NCBI GenBank assembly: GCA_030697175.1
Contig: JAUYQR010000013.1
Coordinates: 1 to 64,000, forward strand
Source of the DNA: Paracoccaceae bacterium
GTDB lineage: Bacteria > Pseudomonadota > Alphaproteobacteria > Rhodobacterales > Rhodobacteraceae
Direction: 5' to 3'
Length of the DNA: 64,000 bases
The notes beneath the pieces are model-generated. The model did not search any database, was not told the DNA's origin, and saw only the letters and a program-made list of their open reading frames with translations. Shown here piece after piece: positions 39,045 through 47,631 of the stretch. Position 1 is the stretch's first letter. Every line of letters begins with the position of its first letter. The position numbers and the translations under genes are program-made.

Positions 39045-39101
39045 TTTCTTCTGTTCCCAAATATCCCGCGGGGGGTCGAAGGGGGGCGCGAAGCCCCCCT
39101 T
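39045..39101 (-). repeat. C-rich hairpin plus GGATATTT box, copy B (inverted)
   Basis: On the minus strand a stem AAGGGGGGC / GCCCCCCTT (39079-39101) is followed by GCGGGATATTTGGGAACAGA and AGAAA, matching copy A in order. It follows the valS stop directly, so for valS the box comes before the hairpin. Opposite orientation relative to the neighbouring gene argues for a dispersed repeat and not simply a terminator. Confidence 0.55.
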
Positions 39102-39223
39102 CTCCGCGCCTCACCGCAGCCGCACCCGCCCCCTTTGCCGGGCACCTGCAACCGCCCGCGCGGCGGATCACGAAATCCCCCTCGCTCGCGGCCCCGCACG
39201 ACCGCCCGGTTCCGCTTCGCCTG

Positions 39224-39244
39224 CCTCCCCCCTCGTGGGGGAGG
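39224..39244. repeat. C-rich palindrome in the valS-aminotransferase gap
   Basis: CCTCCCCC (39224-39231), loop CTCGT, GGGGGAGG (39237-39244). The 346-base gap 39045-39390 has no gene; it contains copy B of the hairpin repeat, this stem, and the palindrome at 39332-39348. Similar CTCCCCC...GGGGGAG stems are frequent intergenic repeats in Alphaproteobacteria, which is recalled knowledge and not checked here. Confidence 0.4.
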
Positions 39245-39331
39245 GCTGGGGTGGCGGGCTGCTTCCCGCAGACCCGTAAAGATTTGGTAAACCGCACCCG
39301 CCAAGCCATTGAAAAACAACGACCGAAGAAA

Positions 39332-39348
39332 TGTCCCACCGTGGGACA
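39332..39348. promoter_or_regulatory. Palindrome TGTCCCACCGTGGGACA, second copy
   Basis: The 17-bp palindrome is identical to the core of 8802-8820, including the central C. It lies 43-59 bp upstream of the ATG of the HisC-like aminotransferase gene, a place where an operator or activator site would act. Confidence 0.6.
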
Positions 39349-39390
39349 CCCCCCTTGCGGCAATCCAGAAACCCCCGCAAACTCGCGCCC

Positions 39391-40491
39391 ATGACCCGCT
39401 TCCTCACCCCCCTCGCCGACGCCCTGCCCTCCACCGTTCCCTTCACCGGACCGGAAACCCTGGAACGCCGGCAGGGCCACCCGTTCCGCGCCCGCCTCGG
39501 GGCCAACGAATCCCTCTTCGGCCCCTCCCCCAAGGCCATCAAGGCGATGCAGGACGCAGCCGCTGAGACCTGGAAATACGGCGACCCGGAAAATCACGAT
39601 CTGAAATCCGCCCTCGCCGCCCACCACGGCGTCAGCCCCGCCAACCTCGCCGTCGGCCCCGGCATCGACGGCCTCCTTGGCCTGATCTGCCGCCTCACGC
39701 TCGCGCCCGGCACCCCGGTTGTCACCTCGCTTGGCGCCTACCCGACCTTCAATTTCCACGTCGCGGGCTACGGCGGCGCCCTCACCCGCGTGCCCTACGG
39801 GGGCGACTTTGAAGACCCCGGTGCGCTTCTGGTCGCCGCCCGCCAGACCGGCGCGCGGCTCCTGTACCTCGCCAACCCCGACAACCCGATGGGCAGCCAC
39901 CATCCGGCTTCGGTGATCGAGGACCTGATCGCCAATCTGCCCGCCGAGACACTGCTCCTTCTCGACGAGGCCTATGCCGACCTCGCGCCTGCAGGCACCA
40001 TCCCCGACATTCCCGCCGACCATCCGCAAGTGATCCGGCTGCGGACCTTTTCCAAAGGCTACGGGCTTGCCGGCGCACGGGTGGGCTATGCGATCACCAA
40101 CCCCGAGCTTGCGGTCGCTTTCGACAAGGTCCGCGACCATTTCGGCATGACCCGGCTGTCGCAGGCCGGTGCGCTGGCCGCGCTGCAGGATCAGGCGTGG
40201 CTTGCAAAGGTTCAGGCCGAGGTCATCACCGCCCGCGCGCGTGTCACGCGGACCGCTGCGGCCAACGGGCTTGCCGCCCTGCCCTCGGCCACGAATTTCG
40301 TGACCATCGACTGCGGCCGCGACGGCGACTACGCCCGCCGCTTGCTGGCCGAGATCAGCCAGCGGGGCGTGTTCATCCGGATGCCCGGCGTCGCCCCGCT
40401 CGACCGATGCATCCGCGTCAGCCTTGGCGACGAGGCGGCGATGGACGTGTTCGAGGCGGTGCTGCCAGAGGCGCTGAAAGCCGCCGGCTGA
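39391..40491 (+). CDS. HisC-like PLP-dependent aminotransferase
   Basis: The 366-residue fold-type I enzyme has LGANESLFGPSPKAIKAM, YLANPDNPMGSHH, LLLDEAYADL and RTFSKGYGLAGARVGYA, with the PLP lysine near residue 223 and the C-terminal CIRVSLGD, all like histidinol-phosphate or aromatic aminotransferases. Many Rhodobacteraceae have this second HisC homologue and its substrate is unsettled. I chose the ATG at 39391; the frame extends up to 39331 through the palindrome without homology. Confidence 0.85.
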   Translation: MTRFLTPLADALPSTVPFTGPETLERRQGHPFRARLGANESLFGPSPKAIKAMQDAAAETWKYGDPENHDLKSALAAHHGVSPANLAVGPGIDGLLGLICRLTLAPGTPVVTSLGAYPTFNFHVAGYGGALTRVPYGGDFEDPGALLVAARQTGARLLYLANPDNPMGSHHPASVIEDLIANLPAETLLLLDEAYADLAPAGTIPDIPADHPQVIRLRTFSKGYGLAGARVGYAITNPELAVAFDKVRDHFGMTRLSQAGALAALQDQAWLAKVQAEVITARARVTRTAAANGLAALPSATNFVTIDCGRDGDYARRLLAEISQRGVFIRMPGVAPLDRCIRVSLGDEAAMDVFEAVLPEALKAAG

Positions 40492-40872
40492 TCACTCGGC
40501 CGCGACGCCCTTGGCGGGGCCTACGGCCGGTGCCGGACCAATTGGGGTTTCAGCAGGCCCGAGTTTCGGGCCGGCCGCCGCTGGTTCAGGGTTGAAAAGC
40601 CGCATCGCAGGCTGCTCCGGCACATCCGCACCCAAGGCACGCAGCGGGCGGCGGAAGACGAGCACGTTCTGGAAGGTGGTCTTGGTGCCGGTAAAGCCCG
40701 CCCGTTCGTCGCAGGGCAAGGCATCGGCGCGGACATAGTCCCAGCCCTCGGCACCAAGCTGGTTCATCAGGGTCGACAGGGCCAGCGCGAACCGCTCCTC
40801 CGTCGTCTTGACGCCGCGCGCCTTTTCGCCGCGCCGTGGGGCTGGCACCACATGATACTCGAACCGTTGCAT
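40492..40872 (-). CDS. DUF4177 domain-containing protein
   Basis: The 126-residue protein starts MQRFEYHVVPAPRRGEKARG and contains LSTLMNQLGAEGWDYVRADALP, the DUF4177 pattern, with a conserved EGW in the core (about residues 43-46). The last 40 residues are a Pro/Ala/Gly-rich tail. DUF4177 is a small family of unknown function. It lies convergent to the HisC-like gene and upstream of no obvious partner. Confidence 0.75.
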   Translation of the reverse strand: MQRFEYHVVPAPRRGEKARGVKTTEERFALALSTLMNQLGAEGWDYVRADALPCDERAGFTGTKTTFQNVLVFRRPLRALGADVPEQPAMRLFNPEPAAAGPKLGPAETPIGPAPAVGPAKGVAAE

Positions 40873-40968
40873 TCTACCCTCCGACGTCGTCAGACAACGA
40901 ACTTAAAGCAGCCCGGTTCCCGCCGCATGATGCAATCGCTGCATCGGCAACGGGTTGCCGAGCGGGCT

Positions 40969-42480
40969 TTAGAGACCGAGTTTTGCGGCAACCAGCGCGT
41001 TCACGGTGGCCGGGTTGGCCATGCCGCCGGTCGCCTTGATCACCTGCCCCACGAACCAGCCGGCCAGCTTGGGGTTGGCCTTGGCCTTTTCGACCTGTTC
41101 GGGGTTGGCGGCGATGATCTCGTCCACCGCCTGTTCGATGGCGCCGGTGTCGGTCACCTGCTTCATGCCGCGCGCGGCGGCGACTTCGGCGGGGTTGCCG
41201 CCTTCGGTCCAGATGATTTCGAACAGGTCCTTGGCCATCTTGCCCGAAATCTCGCCCGAGGCGATCAGGTCGAGGATGCCGCCAAGCTGGACTGACGACA
41301 CCGGGCTGTCGACGATGGCGCGGCCCTCCTTGTTCAGGCGACCGAAAAGCTCGTTGATCACCCAGTTCGCCGCCTGCTTGCCGTCACGGCCCTTGGCGAC
41401 GGCTTCGAAAAAGCCTGCACTTTCAAGGTCGGCGGTCAGCACGTTGGCGTCGTAATCGGTCAGGCCGAAATCCGACATGAAACGGGCTTTCTTGGCGTCG
41501 GGCAGTTCGGGCATGGTTGCTGCGATGTGGTCGACCCAGGCCTGTTCGATTTCCAGCGGCAAGAGATCGGGGTCGGGGAAATAGCGGTAATCATGCGCCT
41601 CTTCCTTGGACCGCATCGAGCGCGTTTCGTTGCGGTCGGGGTCGTAGAGGCGGGTTTCCTGCACGATGCTGCCGCCGTCTTCGAGGATCGCGATCTGGCG
41701 ACGCGCCTCGAAGTCGATGGCGAGTTGAATGAAGCGCATCGAGTTCATGTTCTTGATTTCGCAGCGTGTTCCCAGATGCGAGAAGTCCTGCGTGGCCTGA
41801 TATTTCTCATACTGGCCGGGGCGACAGACCGACACGTTGACGTCGGCGCGCAGGTTGCCATTCTGCATGTTGCCATCGCAAGTGCCAAGGTAGCGCAGGA
41901 TCTGGCGCAGTTTGGTGACGTAGGCAGCGGCTTCTTCGGGGCCGCGGATGTCGGGGCGGCTGACGATTTCCATCAGCGCGACGCCGGTGCGGTTGAAATC
42001 GACGAAGGACAGGTTCGGGTCCATGTCGTGGATCGACTTGCCCGCGTCCTGTTCGAGGTGGATGCGTTCGATGCGGACCAGTCGGGCGACCCCGGGGGAA
42101 AGTTCGACCAGAACCTCGCCCTCGCCGACGATGGGGTGGTAAAGCTGGCTGATCTGGTAGCCTTGCGGCAGGTCGGGGTAGAAGTAGTTCTTGCGGTCAA
42201 AGGCCGAGGCGAGGTGGATCTGCGCCTTCAGGCCAAGGCCGGTGCGGACCGCCTGCTCAACGCAGAACTCGTTGATTACAGGCAACATTCCTGGCATCGC
42301 TGCATCAACGAAGGCGACGTTCGAGTTCGGTTCGGCGCCAAAGCTGGTCGAGGCACCTGAGAAGAGCTTGGCGTTCGACGAGACCTGGGCGTGGATTTCC
42401 ATCCCGATGACGAGTTCCCAGTCATGCTTGGCCCCTGCGATGACGCGGGGCTTTGGGGCGGTATGGGTGAGGTCGAGCAT
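40969..42480 (-). CDS. gatB: Aspartyl/glutamyl-tRNA amidotransferase subunit B
   Basis: GatB forms the GatCAB complex that amidates misacylated Glu-tRNA-Gln or Asp-tRNA-Asn. The 503-residue protein shows [78 protein letters not shown], and the C-terminal tRNA-binding tail ([10 protein letters not shown]). I use the second ATG (42480), four bases from GGAGG; the ATG at 42483 is only one base from it. A nested palindrome lies just upstream. Its presence matches the absence of GlnRS in most Alphaproteobacteria. Confidence 0.96.
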   Translation of the reverse strand: MLDLTHTAPKPRVIAGAKHDWELVIGMEIHAQVSSNAKLFSGASTSFGAEPNSNVAFVDAAMPGMLPVINEFCVEQAVRTGLGLKAQIHLASAFDRKNYFYPDLPQGYQISQLYHPIVGEGEVLVELSPGVARLVRIERIHLEQDAGKSIHDMDPNLSFVDFNRTGVALMEIVSRPDIRGPEEAAAYVTKLRQILRYLGTCDGNMQNGNLRADVNVSVCRPGQYEKYQATQDFSHLGTRCEIKNMNSMRFIQLAIDFEARRQIAILEDGGSIVQETRLYDPDRNETRSMRSKEEAHDYRYFPDPDLLPLEIEQAWVDHIAATMPELPDAKKARFMSDFGLTDYDANVLTADLESAGFFEAVAKGRDGKQAANWVINELFGRLNKEGRAIVDSPVSSVQLGGILDLIASGEISGKMAKDLFEIIWTEGGNPAEVAAARGMKQVTDTGAIEQAVDEIIAANPEQVEKAKANPKLAGWFVGQVIKATGGMANPATVNALVAAKLGL

Positions 42481-42550
42481 CATGCCTCCGGACGGCGGTT
42501 TCCGCTGCCGGGTTTAGGGCCGTGCGGGCCGTTGGGCAAGGGGCGACGGG

Positions 42551-42600
42551 CCAGACGCCTGTCCAGACACCTGTCTGGCAGGCGTCTGGCAGGCGTCTGG
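42551..42600. repeat. Nested palindrome with CAGGCGTCTGG direct repeats upstream of gatB
   Basis: CCAGACGCCTG, then CCAGACA-CC-TGTCTGG, then CAGGCGTCTGG twice in tandem (42579-42600). The outer arms pair with the first CAGGCGTCTGG and the inner arms with each other, giving one long hairpin with an inner hairpin. It lies in the 137-base gap between gatB (start 42480) and the stop of the unrecognised gene at 42618. A U-run is missing, so it may end that gene's message, or be a regulatory structure in the gatB leader. Confidence 0.6.
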
Positions 42601-42617
42601 CACCCGTATGGCAGTTG

Positions 42618-43850
42618 TCAGGCGACGGCGCGGTCTTCGGGCATGATGGCGGCAAGGCCGGTGCCGCGCACCCCGATCCGGGCGCCACGCAGGATCGCCG
42701 GTCCGAAGATCTGGTTGATGGCAAACACCACCCCGGTGGCACCGTCACGCCACGCGCCAAGGTGAACCTCGGTCAGGCGGTTCCACAACAGGTCTGACAG
42801 CGCGGCCCGGGTCAGACCCAGTTCATAGGATTTGGACGCGCCGTCGATGGCGAAGCCTTCCATGAGTTCAACCATGATGTTCGCCACAAGGTTGGCGCGA
42901 TACTGGCACCCGGTCGCGGCCTGAAAATCGGCAAGGCCCGACAGGAACCGCACGATGTCCATGCCCGGAGGAAAATCGCCGAGGATTTCGGCTGCGGCCA
43001 TGTAGAACACGGCGTAGGCGGCATTTCCGGTCTGCCCCTCGGTCATGCTGGCTGCGTGCTTTGCCTCGCGGTCGAAATTGGCCAGCGTGCCAAACCAGTG
43101 CGGCAAAAGGTGCTGGGCGTGGATCGCGTGGATGTCTGCATCGGTGGGATCAAGGTCGCACCAGTCCTCATACCAGTCGCGGCAAAGCGTGCGGCCACCT
43201 TCGATGCCGCGCACCAGTTGGTAGCGCGTGGCGGCGAGGATCGGCGACATCTCTTCGATCGGGTCGAACAGCGACAGCACATCTTCGGCGCGGGCGATGT
43301 GGGCGGTCGTTTCGGCCCACATATTGCGGGAAAGGGCTGCACCGGTCGACACCAGACGTTTGGCCCAGGCCAGATCCAGATGCGCCTGCGCCAGCAGGTG
43401 GGCCGCGGCGTAATCATCAGGGTGGGTGTCAAGAACCGCTTCGAAACGGGCGATTTCCGCCTCGGCCGCCGCCCAATCCCTGAGGTCGATTGCGGCTGCC
43501 AAGGCCGACCGTGCGCCACGGCTGATGAGGGTGGCGACACGCTTGCCGCCGCTGGCCGATGCACGCCCCTGATCGGCAAAGCGCAGGCAATCAAGCAGGT
43601 CGGACCATTGGCCGGCATCGGCCATTGCCGCGTGATCGGCCCGGATGCAGTGCCATTCGGTGACCTCGGGGGCCATTTTCAGCACCTTGAGATCAAGGCG
43701 TTCCAGAACCATGTCGCCGGGCAGCGCTTCGCGGGGCATGTCGGCGAAAGTGTCGGCGAAAGTGTCGGGGAGGCCGAAGGTGGCGGCGATATTCTGCGCA
43801 AGCCCGGGACCCCGGGTTTCCACGAGTGGCAGGGGCTGTGTAATGACCAT
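42618..43850 (-). CDS. Unrecognised 410-residue protein, largely alpha-helical
   Basis: The product is not recognised. From the ATG at 43850 (AAGGTTCCCC upstream) it shows no signal peptide or membrane segment. The mid part resembles helical-repeat (TPR-like) sequence: LRDWAAAEAEIARFEAVLDT, DDYAAAHLLAQAHLDLAWA. Short near-repeats occur at TFADTFADM. The C-terminal half is rich in aromatic residues (DWYEDWCDLDP, LLPHWFGTL). It lies divergent from a lytic transglycosylase gene with only 65 bases between, and upstream of gatB. The longer frame to 44360 runs antisense through that neighbour and is unlikely. Confidence 0.6.
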   Translation of the reverse strand: MVITQPLPLVETRGPGLAQNIAATFGLPDTFADTFADMPREALPGDMVLERLDLKVLKMAPEVTEWHCIRADHAAMADAGQWSDLLDCLRFADQGRASASGGKRVATLISRGARSALAAAIDLRDWAAAEAEIARFEAVLDTHPDDYAAAHLLAQAHLDLAWAKRLVSTGAALSRNMWAETTAHIARAEDVLSLFDPIEEMSPILAATRYQLVRGIEGGRTLCRDWYEDWCDLDPTDADIHAIHAQHLLPHWFGTLANFDREAKHAASMTEGQTGNAAYAVFYMAAAEILGDFPPGMDIVRFLSGLADFQAATGCQYRANLVANIMVELMEGFAIDGASKSYELGLTRAALSDLLWNRLTEVHLGAWRDGATGVVFAINQIFGPAILRGARIGVRGTGLAAIMPEDRAVA

Positions 43851-43915
43851 TGGGGAACCTTTTAACACTAGCGGTAAAACTGAGTGCCAAACTGGCCGCA
43901 AATCGGGGCGTAAAG

Positions 43916-44590
43916 ATGGTGACGACAGGGATTTCGAGTGTCCGATCGACGGAAAATCGCTGGCTTTACATCCTGGGGTTGAGTGTCCTGATGGCGCTAT
44001 CGGGATGCGTGTCTCCGGCCGATGCGGAGCGGTCTGCCGCCAAGGCCGATTCGCCGGCAATGGGGTGGGACCACCGGCCCGAGGCGGCAAGCTGGACCTC
44101 GGCCACGTTGCTGGCGGTGTCGGCAAAGGATGCGGATCTGGCGCAGGGTGTGCCGGATGATATTGCGGCGTGGTGTCCGGGATATGCCCGGGCGTCGATT
44201 GAAGAGCGGCGGATGTTCTGGGCGGGGCTTTTGTCGACGGTGGCGAAGTATGAAAGTTCGTGGAACCCGGCGGCGGCAGGCGGCGGCGGGCGCTACATCG
44301 GCCTGATGCAGATTTCGCCGAAGACGGCGGGGAACCACGGCTGTGCTGCAACCTCGGCAAAAGCGTTGAAGGATGGCGCGGCGAACCTGCAATGCGCGGT
44401 CGAGATCATGGCAGAGCAGGTGGCGCGTGACGGTGTGGTGGCAGGCAGCGGCAATCGCGGTGCCGGGCGGGATTGGATGCCGTTCCGCGACCGGGAAAAG
44501 CGCGCCGAAATTGCCGCCTGGACCGGCGCGCAGCCCTATTGCACCGAAGGCCTTGCGTCGGTCGCGCCGCCCCGGTCGCCACGCAGCTAG
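43916..44590 (+). CDS. Lytic transglycosylase (SLT domain) lipoprotein
   Basis: The 224-residue protein has a lipoprotein signal, WLYILGLSVLMALSGC, with lipobox LSGC (cysteine about residue 31). The SLT-like domain includes AKYESSWNPAAAGGGGRYIG and LMQISPKTAGNHGC, where Glu in YESSW is the catalytic acid. It would cleave peptidoglycan from the outer membrane side. The start was set at 43916, ahead of the signal. Its stop shares bases with the pepN stop (CTAG). Confidence 0.8.
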   Translation: MVTTGISSVRSTENRWLYILGLSVLMALSGCVSPADAERSAAKADSPAMGWDHRPEAASWTSATLLAVSAKDADLAQGVPDDIAAWCPGYARASIEERRMFWAGLLSTVAKYESSWNPAAAGGGGRYIGLMQISPKTAGNHGCAATSAKALKDGAANLQCAVEIMAEQVARDGVVAGSGNRGAGRDWMPFRDREKRAEIAAWTGAQPYCTEGLASVAPPRSPRS

Positions 44591-47163
44591 GCCGACCAGG
44601 CGACCCCCAGCATCCGCTCGATCATTTCGTGCAGGTCGCGGCTGAGCTTCGGGGTTGCCAGGATGCGTTCGAGTTCCGCCTTGGCCAACTGTCGGCGCGC
44701 CGGATCGTAGCGCCGCCACGTCTCGAACGCGGTGGAGACGCGGGCGGCGGTTTGCGGATTGAGCGGGTCCAGCCGCAAGAGCCAGTCGGCCACCAGACGG
44801 TAGGCTGCGCCGGACAGATGGTGAAATCCGGCGTGGTTGGCGGAAAGCGCGCCGATCGCCGAGCGGAAGCGGTTGGGGTTCTTCCAGTCAAAGCCGGGGC
44901 TGTCGGTCAGCCGGGCGGTGATGCGGGCGGCCTCGGCCGGGGCGGCATGGGCGATCTGCAGCGAGAACCATTTGTCCATCACGTTGGGGTCGTGCGACCA
45001 GCGCGCCTGGAACAGGTCGAGCTGCGCCCTGCCCTTTCCGACGTCGAGGCAGGCAGACAGCGCGCCGATCTCTTCGGTCATGTTGTTGGCCCTGGCATAG
45101 GCCGCCTCGGCCGCAGCCCCGCCATCGAGGCGCGACAACAGACCAAGAGCGGCCACCCGCAAGGCGCGGCGACCGGCGGCCTTGGCGTCCGGGGTGAAGG
45201 GGCCAGCGTCGGCCAGATCGTCGATCAGGCGGGGCAGCCGCGGGCCAAGCCGGGCGGCAAGCGCGTCGCCCATCCTGCGCCGCGCGGCGTGGATGCGGTC
45301 AGGGTCCGGGACCAGGCCTGCGCTGTGCAGGGTCTGGGCCATGTCGTCTTCGCCGGGCAGCCGCAGCGCCAGGGCGCGGTAGGCGGGGTCGAGGGTTTCG
45401 TCCAGCACCAGATGCGCCAATGCATCGAGCCAGTCGGTCGCAGGTTCGGCGCCCTCGGTTACCATCCGGCGCAACACATCCTTGGCCAGTGCGCGGCCCG
45501 CTTCCCAGCGGTTGAAAGGGTCGGTGTCGTGGGCCAGCAGGAAAGCGCGTTCGGAAGGGGGTGTGTCACGGTCAAGCACCACCGCCGCCGAAAAGCCGCG
45601 CAGGATCGAGGGTATCGGACGGGCCGCCAGCCCCTCGAAGCGGAAGCTTTGGCGGGCTTTGGTCATTTCCAGCACGGTGGTCGGCACCACCTCGTCGCCG
45701 TTGGGGTTGAGCAGGCCGACGGCGATGGGCAGCACCTTGGGGTGCTTTTCCGGCTGGCCGGGCGTGGCGGGGTTTTCCTGTTCGAAGGTCAGGGTATAGA
45801 CGCCATCGGCGTAGTGGTCGGTGACGTTCAGGCGGGGAGTTCCGGCCTCGGTGTACCAATACTTGAACTGGGAAAGGTCGCGGCCGGTGGCATCCTCGAA
45901 CACCTTCAGCCAGTCTTCGATGGTGGCGGCGTCGCCGTCGTGGCGGTCGAAGTAGAGGTCAAGCGCGCGGGCGTAGGCGTCATCGCCCACAAGGCGCTTC
46001 AACATGCCGATGACCTCGGCGCCCTTTTCGTAGACCGTGGCGGTGTAGAAGTTGTTGATCTCGACGAAACTGTCGGGCCGAACCGGGTGGGCCAATGGCC
46101 CTGCATCCTCGCGGAACTGGCGGGCGCGCAGGGTCATCACATCTTCGATCCGCCGGACCGCGGCGGAGCGCATGTCGCCGGAAAACTGCTGGTCGCGGAA
46201 AACGGTGAGGCCTTCCTTGAGGCAAAGCTGGAACCAGTCGCGGCAGGTGATGCGGTTGCCGGTCCAGTTGTGGAAGTATTCATGGGCGATGATCGCCTCG
46301 ATCCGGGCGAAATCCTCATCCGTCGCGGTTTCGGGGCTGGCGAGGACGTAGCGGGAGTTGAAGATGTTCAGCCCCTTGTTTTCCATCGCGCCCATGTTGA
46401 AATCGTCGACCGCCACGATGTTGAATACGTTCAGATCGTATTCGCGGCCATACACCTCTTCGTCCCAGCGCATCGAGCGGATCAGGCTGTCCATCGCATA
46501 GGCGCAGCGGTCTTCGTCGCCGCGCCGCACCCAGATGTTCAGCACGACCTCGCGCCCGGACCGGGTGGTGTATTTGGCGGAGTGCGAGACCAGATCACCT
46601 GCCACCAGCGCGAAGAGGTAGGACGGTTTCGGCCAAGGATCGCTCCATACCGCCGAGGCCTTGCCACGCCGGACCGGGTTGCCGTTCGACAACAGGATCG
46701 GCAGCTTGCTTTCGATGCGCACCTTGAAGCGCGACATCACGTCGGGGCGGTCGGGGTAGAAGGTGATGCGGCGAAAGCCTTCGGCCTCGCACTGGGTGCA
46801 ATACATGCCGCGCGACATGTAAAGCCCGGTCAGGGCGGTGTTCGCCTCGGGGGCGATTTCCACGACGGTTTCAAGGATGAAGGGGCGCTTTGGCAACAGC
46901 CTTGCCGGCACCGTCAGGCTGGTCGGGTCCAGTTTCGGGGCGACCTCGGCGCCGTCGATGGTGCAGGACACCAGCCGCAGCCCCTCGCCATCCAGCCTCA
47001 GCGCGTGGCGTCCGGGTCTGGCAGGGTTGGGCGCAAGCGCGAGGCGGGCCTTCACCTTGGTGGCGGAGGGCGACAGGGTGAAGGTCAGATCAACCTTCTC
47101 GACCAGATGGGTGAAGGGCTTGTAATCCGCAAGGTGAATGGTTTGCGGGGTGGGATGTGTCAT
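44587..47163 (-). CDS. pepN: Aminopeptidase N (M1 family)
   Basis: The 858-residue zinc peptidase trims N-terminal residues of peptides. GAMENKGLNIFN (substrate-binding exopeptidase motif, about 257-268) and HEYFHNWTGNRITCRDWFQL with downstream Glu (zinc ligands) are intact. The C-terminal alpha-helical domain, NPNRFRSAIGALSANHAGFH, is the DUF3458 part. Length matches proteobacterial PepN. It is convergent with the transglycosylase gene. Confidence 0.95.
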   Translation of the reverse strand: MTHPTPQTIHLADYKPFTHLVEKVDLTFTLSPSATKVKARLALAPNPARPGRHALRLDGEGLRLVSCTIDGAEVAPKLDPTSLTVPARLLPKRPFILETVVEIAPEANTALTGLYMSRGMYCTQCEAEGFRRITFYPDRPDVMSRFKVRIESKLPILLSNGNPVRRGKASAVWSDPWPKPSYLFALVAGDLVSHSAKYTTRSGREVVLNIWVRRGDEDRCAYAMDSLIRSMRWDEEVYGREYDLNVFNIVAVDDFNMGAMENKGLNIFNSRYVLASPETATDEDFARIEAIIAHEYFHNWTGNRITCRDWFQLCLKEGLTVFRDQQFSGDMRSAAVRRIEDVMTLRARQFREDAGPLAHPVRPDSFVEINNFYTATVYEKGAEVIGMLKRLVGDDAYARALDLYFDRHDGDAATIEDWLKVFEDATGRDLSQFKYWYTEAGTPRLNVTDHYADGVYTLTFEQENPATPGQPEKHPKVLPIAVGLLNPNGDEVVPTTVLEMTKARQSFRFEGLAARPIPSILRGFSAAVVLDRDTPPSERAFLLAHDTDPFNRWEAGRALAKDVLRRMVTEGAEPATDWLDALAHLVLDETLDPAYRALALRLPGEDDMAQTLHSAGLVPDPDRIHAARRRMGDALAARLGPRLPRLIDDLADAGPFTPDAKAAGRRALRVAALGLLSRLDGGAAAEAAYARANNMTEEIGALSACLDVGKGRAQLDLFQARWSHDPNVMDKWFSLQIAHAAPAEAARITARLTDSPGFDWKNPNRFRSAIGALSANHAGFHHLSGAAYRLVADWLLRLDPLNPQTAARVSTAFETWRRYDPARRQLAKAELERILATPKLSRDLHEMIERMLGVAWSA

Positions 47164-47270
47164 GTCTTCCTGCCGGTCGGGAACATTGCGCGTCGGGGCA
47201 GGTTAACGGTGCAGCGGCGCCACGACAACGGCTGACCCGATTTTCCCTGCAATGGCGACAGGATGGCACG

Positions 47271-47573
47271 ATGTCGGCACCACACACCAATCTGCAAAAG
47301 CAACGCCGCCGCCATATCGGCCCGCTGATCGGGATGATCGTGGTGGTCATCTTCGCCTTGGCGCTGTTGTTCTGGCTGCTGATGCGCACCGCCGATCAGG
47401 GCACCCCGCCCGAGACCAACGCGGCCCAGATCGACGGGCGGACGGGCGAGGCCACCGCGCAGCCGCCGGCCGATCCGACCGAGCCGGCCGATCCGACCGA
47501 GCCGCAAGACAGCATCGAGACGACGACCCCCGCGCCGACACCGACGACAAGGCCGTCCACCTCGGCCCCCTGA
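47271..47573 (+). CDS. Small single-pass membrane protein with Pro/Thr/Glu tail
   Basis: The 100-residue protein has a basic N-terminus (KQRRRHIG), one helix (IGMIVVVIFALALLFWLL, about residues 18-38), and a tail of repeats (DPTEPADPTEP). No family is recognised. The ATG at 47271 has AGGA seven bases upstream and starts just before the helix. It lies between pepN and the photolyase gene. Confidence 0.6.
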   Translation: MSAPHTNLQKQRRRHIGPLIGMIVVVIFALALLFWLLMRTADQGTPPETNAAQIDGRTGEATAQPPADPTEPADPTEPQDSIETTTPAPTPTTRPSTSAP

Positions 47574-47616
47574 GAGGCGATTTGCGATTGAGCCGGCCAG
47601 CGGATTTGATATGGAT

Positions 47617-47631
47617 GTTCGATGTCTGTTC
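47617..47631 (+). promoter_or_regulatory. Candidate SOS box overlapping the photolyase start
   Basis: GTTC-GATGTCT-GTTC (47617-47631) is the reverse-complement form of the GAAC-N7-GAAC LexA site. It overlaps the ATG of the photolyase gene (47622). The pattern is only eight fixed bases, so chance is possible, but a DNA-repair gene start is a plausible LexA target. Confidence 0.4.

Noticed and set aside
43851-44360. An upstream extension of the unrecognised protein to 580 residues
   Set aside because: It would run antisense through the transglycosylase signal and domain; a good ribosome-binding site lies before the ATG at 43850.
44473-47235. A 920-codon plus-strand frame antisense to pepN
   Set aside because: PepN metal and GAMEN motifs are on the minus strand; this frame has none.
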